Source: a virus. From it: a stretch of DNA of 31,039 bases. Every line of letters starts with the position of its first letter. Positions within the stretch are counted from its first letter, which is position 1. The notes under the pieces were generated by a model, which made no database searches, was not told where the DNA came from, and saw only the letters and a list, made by a program, of their open reading frames with translations. The stretch spans positions 1-31,039 of IMG/VR virus record IMGVR_UViG_3300007735_000600; one strand, 5' to 3'. Both the position numbers and the translations under genes were made by a program. This document shows positions 1 to 6,807 of this stretch, piece after piece.

Positions 1-127
1 CATTGTTTGCAACCAAAGGACTCAAAGCATTGATGGCATCGTTCAAAGATGATTGTTGTACATCCGTAATCAATGGCAATCCAAGTTCTTTTCTTGCTTC
101 TTCGTTTGTAATTACACCAGCGGTGAA
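1..127. repeat. Left copy of 127-bp terminal direct repeat (circularity overlap)
   Basis: The first 127 bases are identical to bases 30913-31039. The repeat lies wholly inside the portal gene and the reading frame passes through it without a break. An exact overlap of 127 bases equals a common maximum k-mer size in short-read assembly, so I infer that this is the closure overlap of a circular or circularly permuted genome rather than a true biological terminal repeat. Removing one copy leaves 30,912 bp. Confidence 0.95.
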
Positions 128-1210
128 CAACGCTTGATAGTCCAATCCAACTGGTGGCTTGTTGATGGTTTCCAATCTTACCTGTGCGATAGGTTCAAGC
201 AAGTAAGAGAATACATCGTCTATCTTTTGTTGGCGTGGTTCAATGTATGCGTGATGAAACATCTCATATGATTCTATCAATTCACTTCTACCACCCAACT
301 GACCTTCTACACGCACTCCAAACAACATCGGAGAGTTGACCTTATGGGCAACAAATATCTCTTGTTGTACGGTCTTATTTAACAAGTCAAATTGCTTGTC
401 AAAATCCGAAGGCTGAAGGTTTGAAATGACTGATTCCTTTTCGGTAGGATCGTTGTATTGTATAATCAAACCACCAGCATTGTCCGTGCCTTGATAGTTC
501 TCTTTGAATCTTCTTGCGGTTGCTCTTGCTTCTTCAGGTGTTGGAATCCCCTTGAACAACTGGATGTGAGTTTGTGCCGTGAATCCGTTCTTGATGCTAT
601 TCAAGTAGTAATTGGATATCTCGGTGTCAACCTCAATATATTTCAATGCTCCAACATAATCGGGCAAAGGATATTCACCTTGACCGGGACGATAGAACTG
701 GCAATAGTACAACTGCTTTGATTCTCTCGTGATGGGGTTGTAGGGTTGGTAGTGGATTTTCTCGGCTTTGGAATCAGTCCAATCAGCACAATAAATGTAG
801 TCACCTTCCAAACCTTTACGAACATCCTTGAATGGGATGTGATAGTATTCCGCTGGTGCGGTCTTGGCTTTGTTCCAAATTACCTCTACACAAAAGCCAT
901 TGAACAACTCCGCATCGTAGGCGATTTTGGCTTTGAGTTCCTCGTAGGTCTCGTAAGCGTTTATGTTCTTGAGTTTGGCTTCGGCTTTGGCAATGTCAGT
1001 TGTGTTTTGACCGTATACCTCCGTCCCAATACCAGCAACATATGATGCTTTAGCAGAAACGATTGCATTGTGCTTGGGTGATTTATTGAATAACTCAATG
1101 AGAAAATCAGGATACTGATTGTCTGCCCCAAATGTCACGAACCCTTTCGCCTTGTTCTCCTTGAACACAGGCAATTTGTTATCGTGAAAGTTTATTCTTT
1201 GGAATATCAT
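1..1210 (-). CDS. Phage portal protein, N-terminal part (gene continues across the contig ends)
   Basis: This is residues 1 to about 403 of the portal, the dodecameric ring at the capsid vertex through which DNA is packaged. ATG is at 1210. The frame is open to base 1 and resumes in the identical terminal repeat, ending at 30242, for a joined protein of 626 residues. Visible portal-like features are an N-terminal start MIFQRINFHDNKLPVFKEN, a segment KNGFTAQTHIQLFKGIPTPE near residues 200-220, and LNKTVQQEIFVAHKVNSPML followed by a GGRSE turn, as in HK97/SPP1-type portals of Bacteroidota phages. The start codon sits 7 nt after a GCTATTT box (1218-1224). The gene follows the holin after a 16-nt gap. 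No ORF is reported here only because the stop lies at the other end of the linearised contig. Confidence 0.85.
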   Translation of the reverse strand, partial: MIFQRINFHDNKLPVFKENKAKGFVTFGADNQYPDFLIELFNKSPKHNAIVSAKASYVAGIGTEVYGQNTTDIAKAEAKLKNINAYETYEELKAKIAYDAELFNGFCVEVIWNKAKTAPAEYYHIPFKDVRKGLEGDYIYCADWTDSKAEKIHYQPYNPITRESKQLYYCQFYRPGQGEYPLPDYVGALKYIEVDTEISNYYLNSIKNGFTAQTHIQLFKGIPTPEEARATARRFKENYQGTDNAGGLIIQYNDPTEKESVISNLQPSDFDKQFDLLNKTVQQEIFVAHKVNSPMLFGVRVEGQLGGRSELIESYEMFHHAYIEPRQQKIDDVFSYLLEPIAQVRLETINKPPVGLDYQALFTAGVITNEEARKELGLPLITDVQQSSLNDAINALSPLVANN

Positions 1211-1217
1211 CACCTAC

Positions 1218-1224
1218 AAATAGC
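1218..1224 (-). promoter_or_regulatory. GCTATTT box upstream of the portal gene
   Basis: On the minus strand GCTATTT is followed by exactly 7 nt and the portal ATG. The same box lies 6-7 nt before three other late genes (5274, 8253, 13800). It could be the -7 part of a late promoter giving a nearly leaderless transcript, or a translation signal. No TTG is found 20 nt upstream at this copy. Confidence 0.45.
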
Positions 1225-1226
1225 AA

Positions 1227-1451
1227 TCATTCCTTTTTGTTTGAGAACTTGTCAATGGATGTAAACCCAAGACAAGCAATCACGATGAATTCAACCGCAG
1301 TCACCAATTCAGGAGAAGGTGCGATATCAGTAGTTGACATAGAATTGTGAGCCATTGTCCCAAACAAAACAAAAGCACCGATGATGCCCACGAATCGCTT
1401 TGATGACATTTCTCCTTTGTCACCTGTGAAAATTTCTAAAAGTTTTTTCAT
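1227..1451 (-). CDS. Putative holin (74 aa, two membrane segments)
   Basis: Small inner-membrane protein expected to form the lesion that lets the endolysin reach the cell wall. It starts MKKLLEIFTGDKGEMSSKR, followed by a hydrophobic segment at about residues 21-36 (FVGIIGAFVLFGTMAH), a short polar loop with SPELV, and a second hydrophobic segment at about 52-65 (VEFIVIACLGFTSI), with a charged tail NKKE. I recall the pattern GDKG..SSKR as typical of holin-like proteins in Bacteroidota phages. The start codon overlaps the stop of the endolysin candidate by 4 nt (ATGA), which implies translational coupling within a lysis pair. Membrane topology was judged by eye. Confidence 0.7.
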   Translation of the reverse strand: MKKLLEIFTGDKGEMSSKRFVGIIGAFVLFGTMAHNSMSTTDIAPSPELVTAVEFIVIACLGFTSIDKFSNKKE

Positions 1452-2017
1452 ATGTCGGAAGATAGCAAAAGAGTGTATGTGAAGGAGTTTCCGTGCAAGG
1501 ATGCAGCCTTTTTGACAATAGCCATAAACGAATCAAAGTCAGCCGAACGCTTAAACACTTGACAACCCTCGCTCCAGTTCTCAACATAGGTTGAATCTGC
1601 ACCTGCTTTGTGAATGTTGATTCCATAGATGCCCTCCGTGATGACCTTCTCATCGTATGTCATATCCTTGTTGGAATCTCGGTATACCTTGAGCGGTTTA
1701 ACTTGTCGTAGTGCCTCGTATTTGCCTTGATGCAGACCGATGGCGTGGCTTCCTTTGTATTGTCCGGGGACTAAACGAGCAACACCTTGTGCGTTGTGGA
1801 ACTCTTTCACTCCTTTTGTGCCGGGATCGGTTGTGGCTGCCCATTGTTTGAACACCCACTCTCCATTCACCTTGTATGAAACGGTTAAAAGGTCATCAAA
1901 AACATTGGTCACTTTGTTGCCGATGGTTCGGATTCCGATGATGTTCAGGTTGTAGTCACCATTCTCAAAGAATGCGTAACCTTTTGCCTTCATTGCGGTC
2001 TTGATTTTGTCTATCAT
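1448..2017 (-). CDS. Endolysin candidate with L,D-transpeptidase-like catalytic motif (189 aa)
   Basis: Probable peptidoglycan-active lysis enzyme. The body YNLNIIGIR ... TDPGTKG ... LVPGQYKGSHAIGLHQGKYEALRQ and the end GINIHKAG ... WSEGCQVF match a protein type often seen in lysis position in Bacteroidota phages. The histidine of INIHKAG and the cysteine of SEGCQVF mimic the H-x(n)-SxGC signature of YkuD-type L,D-transpeptidases, so Cys is the likely nucleophile. There is no signal peptide, which fits holin-dependent export. It sits between a 39-aa basic protein (4-nt overlap, 2014-2017) and the holin (4-nt overlap). A peptidase rather than transpeptidase activity is likely if it lyses cells, but the chemistry is not shown by the sequence. 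Confidence 0.7.
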   Translation of the reverse strand: MIDKIKTAMKAKGYAFFENGDYNLNIIGIRTIGNKVTNVFDDLLTVSYKVNGEWVFKQWAATTDPGTKGVKEFHNAQGVARLVPGQYKGSHAIGLHQGKYEALRQVKPLKVYRDSNKDMTYDEKVITEGIYGINIHKAGADSTYVENWSEGCQVFKRSADFDSFMAIVKKAASLHGNSFTYTLLLSSDI

Positions 2018-2133
2018 CTTCCTTGTCCTTTATATGGTTTGGAACTCTTATGTTTGTTCTTGTGCTTTGTGTGTCTGCCCAACTTGTTTTTGGGTTTCAC
2101 ACGGAAGGTCGTGGTGTTTACTTTTGCTGCCAT
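2014..2133 (-). CDS. Small basic protein (39 aa), unknown function
   Basis: ATG at 2133, stop TGA overlapping the endolysin ATG. The product begins MAAKVNTTTFRVKPKNKLG and continues with RHTKHKNKHKSSKPYKG, ending GQGR. It is very rich in Lys, Arg and His and has no hydrophobic stretch. I recall short Bacteroidota phage proteins with the same RHxKHxNKH...GQGR pattern, which argues that it is real. It overlaps the end of the upstream 134-aa gene by 16 nt. Binding to nucleic acid or to the capsid is conceivable but unsupported. Confidence 0.7.
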   Translation of the reverse strand: MAAKVNTTTFRVKPKNKLGRHTKHKNKHKSSKPYKGQGR

Positions 2134-2522
2134 ATGTAGATTCTAAAGTATTCAAAATCTTCCTTTCCTCCCTCTTCAACATAGTTCAACCACGCATCGT
2201 AGACCTGTCCTTTGAACTCAACCATTGCTACCGTTGTATCCATTCCGCTTCCAATCATCTTGACTGCGTAAACCTCAATTTTCTCCTCCATCTTTTTGAT
2301 GGATTCTTGGAGTTGTTTTTTCTCCGCACACTTTTTCTTGACCAACTTCTCACTCACCTCGTGAGCATCGTGCGTGGCTTCTGCGACACTTTTGGTGTGG
2401 GTTTGTATCTTCTTAAGCATCTCCTCCATTTCGTTGGTTTTAGGAGTGTCTATGGCTTTTGTTTCCGAGAACAAATAACCAGTGAAGAACACAATTGAAA
2501 AAATCAAAATTAAGCGGTTCAT
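2118..2522 (-). CDS. Secreted or periplasmic coiled-coil protein (134 aa)
   Basis: The N-terminus MNRLILIFSIVFFTGYLFSE is a clear signal peptide or membrane anchor, with possible cleavage after ETKA. The middle (about residues 31-80, EMEEMLKKIQTHTKS to SIKKMEEKIEV) is heptad-like and charged. There is no lipobox cysteine at the signal end, so it is not a typical outer-membrane spanin lipoprotein. It overlaps the 86-aa gene upstream by 4 nt (2519-2522) in the pre-lysis membrane cluster. A spanin-like or envelope role is a guess from context only. Confidence 0.65.
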   Translation of the reverse strand: MNRLILIFSIVFFTGYLFSETKAIDTPKTNEMEEMLKKIQTHTKSVAEATHDAHEVSEKLVKKKCAEKKQLQESIKKMEEKIEVYAVKMIGSGMDTTVAMVEFKGQVYDAWLNYVEEGGKEDFEYFRIYIWQQK

Positions 2523-2779
2523 ATTTTTCTCATTGAATTGATGATGCGGAGTTCGGTGATGGCTGCGGACAATGCCGAATCTGCCGTCTTCAATGCTCGG
2601 TATGCTTGTTTTTGTTCTGCTCGTAGTTGTGCAACTTCCTTCTTACACTCTTCAATTTGTTGTTGATTGGACGAACGAAGGTCAATATACAAATAAGAAA
2701 CAGCCAAGAGCATACAAAAAGCAATGGCAGCAGTTGGGTTTTTTTGAAATTGTTCAAAGCTTACAGGTAGTTTGGTCAT
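2519..2779 (-). CDS. Membrane-anchored coiled-coil protein (86 aa), possible inner spanin
   Basis: One hydrophobic segment at about residues 17-34 (AAIAFCMLLAVSYLYIDL) follows a short N-terminus, then a coiled-coil-like segment QQQIEECKKEVAQLRAEQ to ALSAAITELR. N-in topology with a periplasmic coiled coil is the layout of Rz-type inner spanins. Its ATG overlaps the stop of the 29-aa gene (ATGA, 2776-2779) and its stop overlaps the secreted 134-aa gene, so the two may form a coupled pair. No sequence family was recognised. Confidence 0.6.
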   Translation of the reverse strand: MTKLPVSFEQFQKNPTAAIAFCMLLAVSYLYIDLRSSNQQQIEECKKEVAQLRAEQKQAYRALKTADSALSAAITELRIINSMRKI

Positions 2780-2865
2780 TGTCTGCGTTTACATTTATAG
2801 CGGTGAAGGTGATATCCGATTAATATTCCGATGTAGAGCGTTGTGATGTACGGGATTGCTTCCAT
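2776..2865 (-). CDS. Tiny membrane protein (29 aa)
   Basis: ATG at 2865 gives MEAIPYITTLYIGILIGYH and a basic end LHRYKCKRRQ, then TGA overlapping the next ATG. One hydrophobic segment (about residues 5-18) is followed by a strongly positive tail, so the protein should be N-out/C-in. It overlaps the upstream 72-aa gene by 46 nt in another frame. Coupled stop/start, a sensible membrane-protein composition and position in a cluster of membrane genes support it. It is too short for firm proof. Confidence 0.5.
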   Translation of the reverse strand: MEAIPYITTLYIGILIGYHLHRYKCKRRQ

Positions 2866-3038
2866 AGTCCTATGAAGATAGCAATAATTAAAACAAATAC
2901 AAGTCCTCCGTTGATTGGTACGCTTGTATTCTTTCCACTACCTCCTCCGACTCCGTTTCCGTTGTTCTCTTCCAACTGCGTGAACTCAAGTTCTCGCACC
3001 TCATCTTGTGTTGGTTGCATCCACTCGCTGTGTTGCAT
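2820..3038 (-). CDS. Single-pass membrane protein (72 aa)
   Basis: ATG at 3038 overlaps the stop of the 114-aa gene by one base (TAATG). The N-terminal half is acidic and polar (TQDEVRELEFTQLEENNG), followed by a glycine linker GVGGGSG and one hydrophobic segment at about residues 45-59 (GLVFVLIIAIFIGLW), with a basic tail. The function is unknown. It opens the run of small envelope proteins that precedes the lysis genes. Confidence 0.6.
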   Translation of the reverse strand: MQHSEWMQPTQDEVRELEFTQLEENNGNGVGGGSGKNTSVPINGGLVFVLIIAIFIGLWKQSRTSQRSTSEY

Positions 3039-3382
3039 TACAAGGCAATCACATCTACATTGTCAACCCCATAGATTGCCTCCAATGCTGACTCAACTGC
3101 ATTTATCAAAAGCACTTCCGCTGGTTGTGTTTCGTAAGCAGATACGCTCAATTCCAAACCGCTGAAAGTGGTGTTAAAATCTTGGATGCCTTGGATCGGT
3201 GCTTTGCCTTGTGCCAATGCTTCAACACTTGCAAAAACAAAGGTTGCGATTTGGGCGGGGATTACTCCGTCTTTTTGGCTTTTAACATCTGCGTAACCTT
3301 CTGCGATTACACATACTGAACCCGAAGGGATTGACAAACCGCTTGTAAGGTTAACGGGTGAATTTATTTGTAAACATTTCAT
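3038..3382 (-). CDS. Small protein (114 aa) downstream of the tail fibre, unknown function
   Basis: Starts MKCLQINSPVNLTSGLSIPS with no signal peptide or membrane segment; the composition is beta-rich and slightly acidic. It directly follows the fibre gene with an 18-nt gap. A TAATTTTG match to the host -7 consensus overlaps the fibre stop codon and lies just upstream, but no TTG is found 20 nt before it. A virion or fibre-associated role (for example a fibre chaperone) is possible from position; nothing in the sequence identifies it. Confidence 0.6.
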   Translation of the reverse strand: MKCLQINSPVNLTSGLSIPSGSVCVIAEGYADVKSQKDGVIPAQIATFVFASVEALAQGKAPIQGIQDFNTTFSGLELSVSAYETQPAEVLLINAVESALEAIYGVDNVDVIAL

Positions 3383-3400
3383 AGTTGTATATTTTCAAAA

Positions 3401-4828
3401 TTAGAATAAATCATTCCAAGTGCTACCATTATAGCAACACAATTTGTTAGTTGTAGTGTCGTAAACTACCAATCCCGCAGCGGGTGTGGCAATGGCGTTC
3501 TTTTGGGTTGTGGTCATTCGGGGTGGAAGGAATCCTTTGCTTGTGCTATTGACTTGAAGCATTGCAGATGCAGCAACCGTATCGTATCCTACATCAGAAA
3601 TACCAAAACCAAACGATGCCCCAGTAATTCTATATTTAATTGAACCATTGGATAAATTGTAACTATTCCAATCGTTACCACTTAAAAAATCACCAACGTT
3701 TGCATTACCTACAAAGTTAAATGCACCTCTATTGAATGTACCATCATCTTTAACTCTTATTGATTCACTCCCCACACTATTCTGCACCAACAACGATGTA
3801 GTGGCGGAGGTTGAGCCGCTGCCACGCACACCCAATCTTGCACCGAGTGATGTTGTTCCGTTTCCAAAAGTTGTGTTAGAATCAATTACTGCGGTTACTG
3901 TTCCCGCAACTGAAAAATTGTGGTTAGTTCCACCATAATTCATTTTGAACCAAGCATTACCTGGCCACAATGAATTCAAAAACGCCCCATTTGTTGAACT
4001 AAACGCAGATATTAAAGCGCCTTGCGATGCAGTACCCGCCAAAATAGATGTTTGATTGCTAAACGCTTGTGGATTTGTTGCATCATCCGTTACAATTTGC
4101 AAACGACTTGATGGTGCATTCGTACCAACCCCCAACCTTTTATTGGTGTTATCCCAAAAGAAATTTGAAGCATCACTTGCAAACGCTGAACCATTTGAAA
4201 ACTGAATCGCACCTGATACACCTGAAGGACTTGCAGAAATTACAATATCTCCACTACCGAGTAATGAAGTTGAGTTGATTGTTTTGATGTTTGTGCCACT
4301 TACCAATGTCGCCTGTACTGCAACATCACCCGAACCCAACAACGAAGTTGAATTAACGGTCTTTATATTAGTTCCGCTTACAAGCGTATCTTGTTTGCTT
4401 GTTGCCAATCCACTGTACTGCGAGTTGGTTGCATTGTCTCCGGTGTTTGTTCCGCTTGTGTTGCCAACAACTACCAATTGAGCATCGGTTACATATCTGC
4501 GGTTTGTTGAATCTGCAATGTCTGCGGTGGTTGCATCCGCTCCAGCCGTTACCAAACCTTTTGCATCGTATGTGATTTTCGTTTTGGTCGCTCCGGTGAT
4601 GGCAGCGTTTTCGTCAACCTTGCCATCCAAAGCGGTTTGGGTTGCACTTGAAATCGGCTTGTTTGCATCCGATGTGTTGTCTACATTATTCAGAGACAAT
4701 GCCGTCTTCAACGCAGATGGTGTGATTTTCTTCGTTTCCGCTGCTGAAGTATCAACGATTGGAAACAAATCCGATGCCGTGTCAACCGTGACAATGGTCG
4801 TTAATTGGGATATTTTTTGGTCTGCCAT
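3401..4828 (-). CDS. Tail fibre / receptor-binding-like protein (475 aa)
   Basis: Starts MADQKISQLT and has DLFPIVDTS, an N-terminal motif common in phage fibre proteins that attach to the virion. Residues 35-150 contain trimeric-fibre-like repeats (LNNVDNTSDANKPIS; TNRRYVTDAQL). A tandem repeat built on TLVSGTNIKT...LLGSGD lies at about 148-195. Further on are RLGVGTNAPSSRLQI and a C-terminal KGFLPPRMTTTQKNAIATPA followed by GLVVYDTTTNKLCCYNGSTW, the usual end of Bacteroidota phage and secreted fibre-like proteins. It most likely binds the host surface. Its start overlaps the stop of the 148-aa gene by one base. Confidence 0.8.
   Translation of the reverse strand: MADQKISQLTTIVTVDTASDLFPIVDTSAAETKKITPSALKTALSLNNVDNTSDANKPISSATQTALDGKVDENAAITGATKTKITYDAKGLVTAGADATTADIADSTNRRYVTDAQLVVVGNTSGTNTGDNATNSQYSGLATSKQDTLVSGTNIKTVNSTSLLGSGDVAVQATLVSGTNIKTINSTSLLGSGDIVISASPSGVSGAIQFSNGSAFASDASNFFWDNTNKRLGVGTNAPSSRLQIVTDDATNPQAFSNQTSILAGTASQGALISAFSSTNGAFLNSLWPGNAWFKMNYGGTNHNFSVAGTVTAVIDSNTTFGNGTTSLGARLGVRGSGSTSATTSLLVQNSVGSESIRVKDDGTFNRGAFNFVGNANVGDFLSGNDWNSYNLSNGSIKYRITGASFGFGISDVGYDTVAASAMLQVNSTSKGFLPPRMTTTQKNAIATPAAGLVVYDTTTNKLCCYNGSTWNDLF
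4244..4387 (-). repeat. Tandem 26-residue repeat (78-bp period) inside the tail fibre gene
   Basis: Residues 148-169 and 174-195 of the fibre are almost the same: TLVSGTNIKTVNSTSLLGSG and TLVSGTNIKTINSTSLLGSG, followed by DV or DI. The period is 26 codons. Such repeats form beta-spiral fibre shafts and change length by recombination. Confidence 0.85.
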
Positions 4829-5274
4829 TAGAGTATGATTTTATCACCGCTTTCTTGAAGGAGAAAATCCCCATTCTCAAGCAACATGAAGAGTATTTGT
4901 GTGGGTTGTTCTATCTCGTAAATCTTCTCATTCAATGTCACTTCGTAGTATGTCCGAGTCACATCAAATTCAACTTTCAAGATTCCGCTCTCAACCAATT
5001 CATTTGCCAATGCTGGAGACAAATTGCTTGGGGATGTTTGAGCATATACTTGGTATTCAAATTCACCAGCATCAAGAGTGAAGGTGCTACCCTCCACAAC
5101 TGCAAATTCATTGTATCGTTCTTTGTGTGTTGAGATGTCCGACAAGATGACGGTTGTGACCTCATTAGTCAAACGATGTGTGAACGCAAACAAGAAGTAT
5201 GGATTGGCAATCGTGACTTTTTCGGTCAGCGTTAAATACCAATTCTTTGATTCTGCTTTTTCAATTACCAACAT
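4828..5274 (-). CDS. Conserved structural protein (148 aa), probably tail or fibre associated
   Basis: The sequence SKNWYLTLTEKVTIANPYFL, then the FAFTHRLTNEVTTVILSDIS region and FTLDAGEFEYQVYAQTSPSN, is a pattern I recall from Bacteroidota phages, where it accompanies tail genes. It is a beta-sandwich-like protein with no catalytic motif. It begins a new transcription unit: a terminator (5308-5334) and a TTG-N20-TATTTTG promoter lie directly upstream, with GCTATTT 7 nt before the ATG. It is coupled to the fibre gene by a 1-base overlap. The function is inferred from position only. Confidence 0.7.
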   Translation of the reverse strand: MLVIEKAESKNWYLTLTEKVTIANPYFLFAFTHRLTNEVTTVILSDISTHKERYNEFAVVEGSTFTLDAGEFEYQVYAQTSPSNLSPALANELVESGILKVEFDVTRTYYEVTLNEKIYEIEQPTQILFMLLENGDFLLQESGDKIIL

Positions 5275-5279
5275 CTCTA

Positions 5280-5309
5280 CAAAATAGCGATGCGAATTTT
5301 ATGTAACAA
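5280..5309 (-). promoter_or_regulatory. Promoter for the fibre-lysis-portal unit (TTG-N20-TATTTTG)
   Basis: On the minus strand TTG (5309-5307) is followed by exactly 20 nt and TATTTTG (5286-5280), close to the Bacteroidota consensus TTTG/TAnnTTTG. The box is part of GCTATTTTG and lies 7 nt before the ATG at 5274, so the transcript would be nearly leaderless. It begins within the U-tract of the upstream terminator. Confidence 0.55.
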
Positions 5310-5334
5310 AAAAGGGAGAGCATTTGCCCTCCCT
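5308..5334 (-). terminator. Intrinsic terminator after the capsid / tail-tube-like genes
   Basis: The minus strand reads AGGGAG...CTCCCT as a 6-bp stem, with two further GC pairs in the loop region around ATTT/AAAT, directly followed by six T residues. It lies about 25 nt past the stop of the 168-aa gene. It is the clearest rho-independent terminator in the genome and separates abundant capsid and tail transcripts from the fibre-lysis-portal unit. Confidence 0.85.
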
Positions 5335-5359
5335 CTTTCTCCTATGAATCAAGAACCAA

Positions 5360-5866
5360 TTAGATACCTAAAGCGGTAACAACTGAACTCTGCAATTTGT
5401 AAGGTGCTTCCGCTTCAATCGCTGACAAGGTAACCTCATATCCATTTGAATCACCCATCGCAGTACCTGTGTTTGCAACCATAGCGGTCACATCACATCC
5501 GTACTCCTTACCTACCAAGAAATACTCATCGTTGTTGTTTTTCACGATGCAGAAACATCTGCCTTGTGCCAACAATTTCATTTCATTTCTTTTGGTGGTT
5601 GACAATCTGCGAAGTTTGAAAGCGACATCCGACTGATTGAAGGATGTGCCATTCTCAACACTCACATTTGTGGTGATTACCATTGATCCGGTTGCTTTGG
5701 GAAGTTCGTAAGTGTAAACACTACCACTCGCAACGCTTGTTGCGGTAACTTCTCCACTTGCAACGGTGAATCCTGAAGTTGCCCAGTTAATCAAATGGAT
5801 GCTTTTGATACCTCCAACCGCATCTTTGCAGTCAAGGCTAAATCCTGAAGTTAGTAAACAAGGCAT
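5360..5866 (-). CDS. Probable major tail (tube-like) protein (168 aa)
   Basis: Starts MPCLLTSGFSLDCKDAVGGI and contains SVENGTSFNQSDVAFKLRRL, KRNEMKLLAQGRCFCIVKNN, GKEYGCDVTA and ends with EAPYKLQSSVVTALGI. I recall this pattern from Bacteroidota siphophages, directly after the capsid gene, often left as hypothetical or called a tail protein. Size, beta-rich composition and a position between the capsid gene and a strong terminator, typical of very highly expressed proteins, fit the tail-tube subunit. A head-completion role is an alternative. Confidence 0.65.
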   Translation of the reverse strand: MPCLLTSGFSLDCKDAVGGIKSIHLINWATSGFTVASGEVTATSVASGSVYTYELPKATGSMVITTNVSVENGTSFNQSDVAFKLRRLSTTKRNEMKLLAQGRCFCIVKNNNDEYFLVGKEYGCDVTAMVANTGTAMGDSNGYEVTLSAIEAEAPYKLQSSVVTALGI

Positions 5867-5877
5867 ATCTTAATGGA

Positions 5878-6807
5878 TTAAAGGGTGAAGTAAACGATTT
5901 CTCCGGGGAAAGCAACCTGAACACCAGCTTTGAAAGTGAAACGAACACGAACTTCATCATTGTCCTGTGAGTACCACATTTTCACTTCTTCTTGCTCGTC
6001 AATCAAGTCAGTTCCCATAAAGAAGTTGCTCAAAGAACCAGCAACAATCTTGTTAGTTCCGTTCAAACCACCAACGGCAATCAACTTCATATTAGAACCG
6101 GGGTAAACCATTTCCATTGTAGAAGCAGCATCGCCCACATAGTGGAACAAGTTTGCGTTCTTCAAGTTTACCAACATCAACTTGTAGGCATCAATTCCCA
6201 AGAAGCACACCAAGTCGTTCTTTTGAGCAACGGCTGCTGGGATGTTAGCGTACACTTGATCCAAGATGTCATCAATGTTTGCAGCGGTGATTGAAGTGAA
6301 AGTTGTTGGAGCAGCGTTACCCAATACTGGAGAAGCGGCAGCAATCAACTTGATGAAACCATCAAAGCGAGACAAGTTGGGGTTACCACTTGCGGTGTTA
6401 CCTTGCCAAATGGCAGTTTCCAAAGTTTCAGCAATTACGGCAGCCTTTTCAGCACCGATTTGCTCTTCAAAAGGAACCATTGTGGGTGAACCCGGCATGA
6501 TTTGGGTTTGCATCCATTTGGCTTCCAATGTTTTTGGACACAAAGTTTCTTCAACTTTTACAGCACCAACGGTGATGTTACGCTGAGTGAAGGCAGTTGT
6601 ACCTGATGGGTTGTAACCACAACCATCGGCTTGAAAGAAAACGGTTGAAGCAAGAATGTTCAAGGCAGATGCTGATTTAACACCTACTTGAACTTGGTTA
6701 GCAGATTGCAAAGTTGAAGAAGTTTTGCTTCCGAACAATGCTTTTACCAACAAATCGGTAGATTGTTCGTTGGTGTAGTTAGCGAGTGATCCTACTGAGA
6801 ATGACAT
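5878..6807 (-). CDS. Major capsid protein (309 aa)
   Basis: Likely HK97-fold shell protein. It starts MSFSVGSLANYTNEQST, has an N-terminal segment before TTAFTQRNITVGAVKVEETL and KWMQTQIMPGSPT, then IGAEKAAVIAETLETAIWQG (spine-like helix), a central FTSITAANIDDILDQVYANI and a C-terminal DLIDEQEEVKMWYSQDNDEV/GVQVAFPGEIVYFTL. The length is usual for this family. It follows the scaffold gene by 4 nt, which follows the protease gene: the classic protease-scaffold-capsid order. Its A-rich leader TAAACAAATAAAACT is shared exactly with the DnaA-like gene, a likely strong translation signal. Confidence 0.85.
   Translation of the reverse strand: MSFSVGSLANYTNEQSTDLLVKALFGSKTSSTLQSANQVQVGVKSASALNILASTVFFQADGCGYNPSGTTAFTQRNITVGAVKVEETLCPKTLEAKWMQTQIMPGSPTMVPFEEQIGAEKAAVIAETLETAIWQGNTASGNPNLSRFDGFIKLIAAASPVLGNAAPTTFTSITAANIDDILDQVYANIPAAVAQKNDLVCFLGIDAYKLMLVNLKNANLFHYVGDAASTMEMVYPGSNMKLIAVGGLNGTNKIVAGSLSNFFMGTDLIDEQEEVKMWYSQDNDEVRVRFTFKAGVQVAFPGEIVYFTL

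Noticed and set aside
1-127. True biological direct terminal repeat (as in T7-like phages)
   Set aside because: The repeat is exactly 127 bp, lies inside the portal gene and equals an assembler k-mer; a closure overlap is simpler. Coverage data would be needed to decide finally.
1420-1653. 77-codon minus-strand frame between holin and endolysin
   Set aside because: It overlaps both lysis genes in a different frame, and has no matching coupling or motif.
2001-2498. 165-codon plus-strand open frame
   Set aside because: Cys/Phe/Leu-rich antisense shadow of the endolysin, basic 39-aa and secreted-protein genes; there is no other plus-strand gene in the genome.
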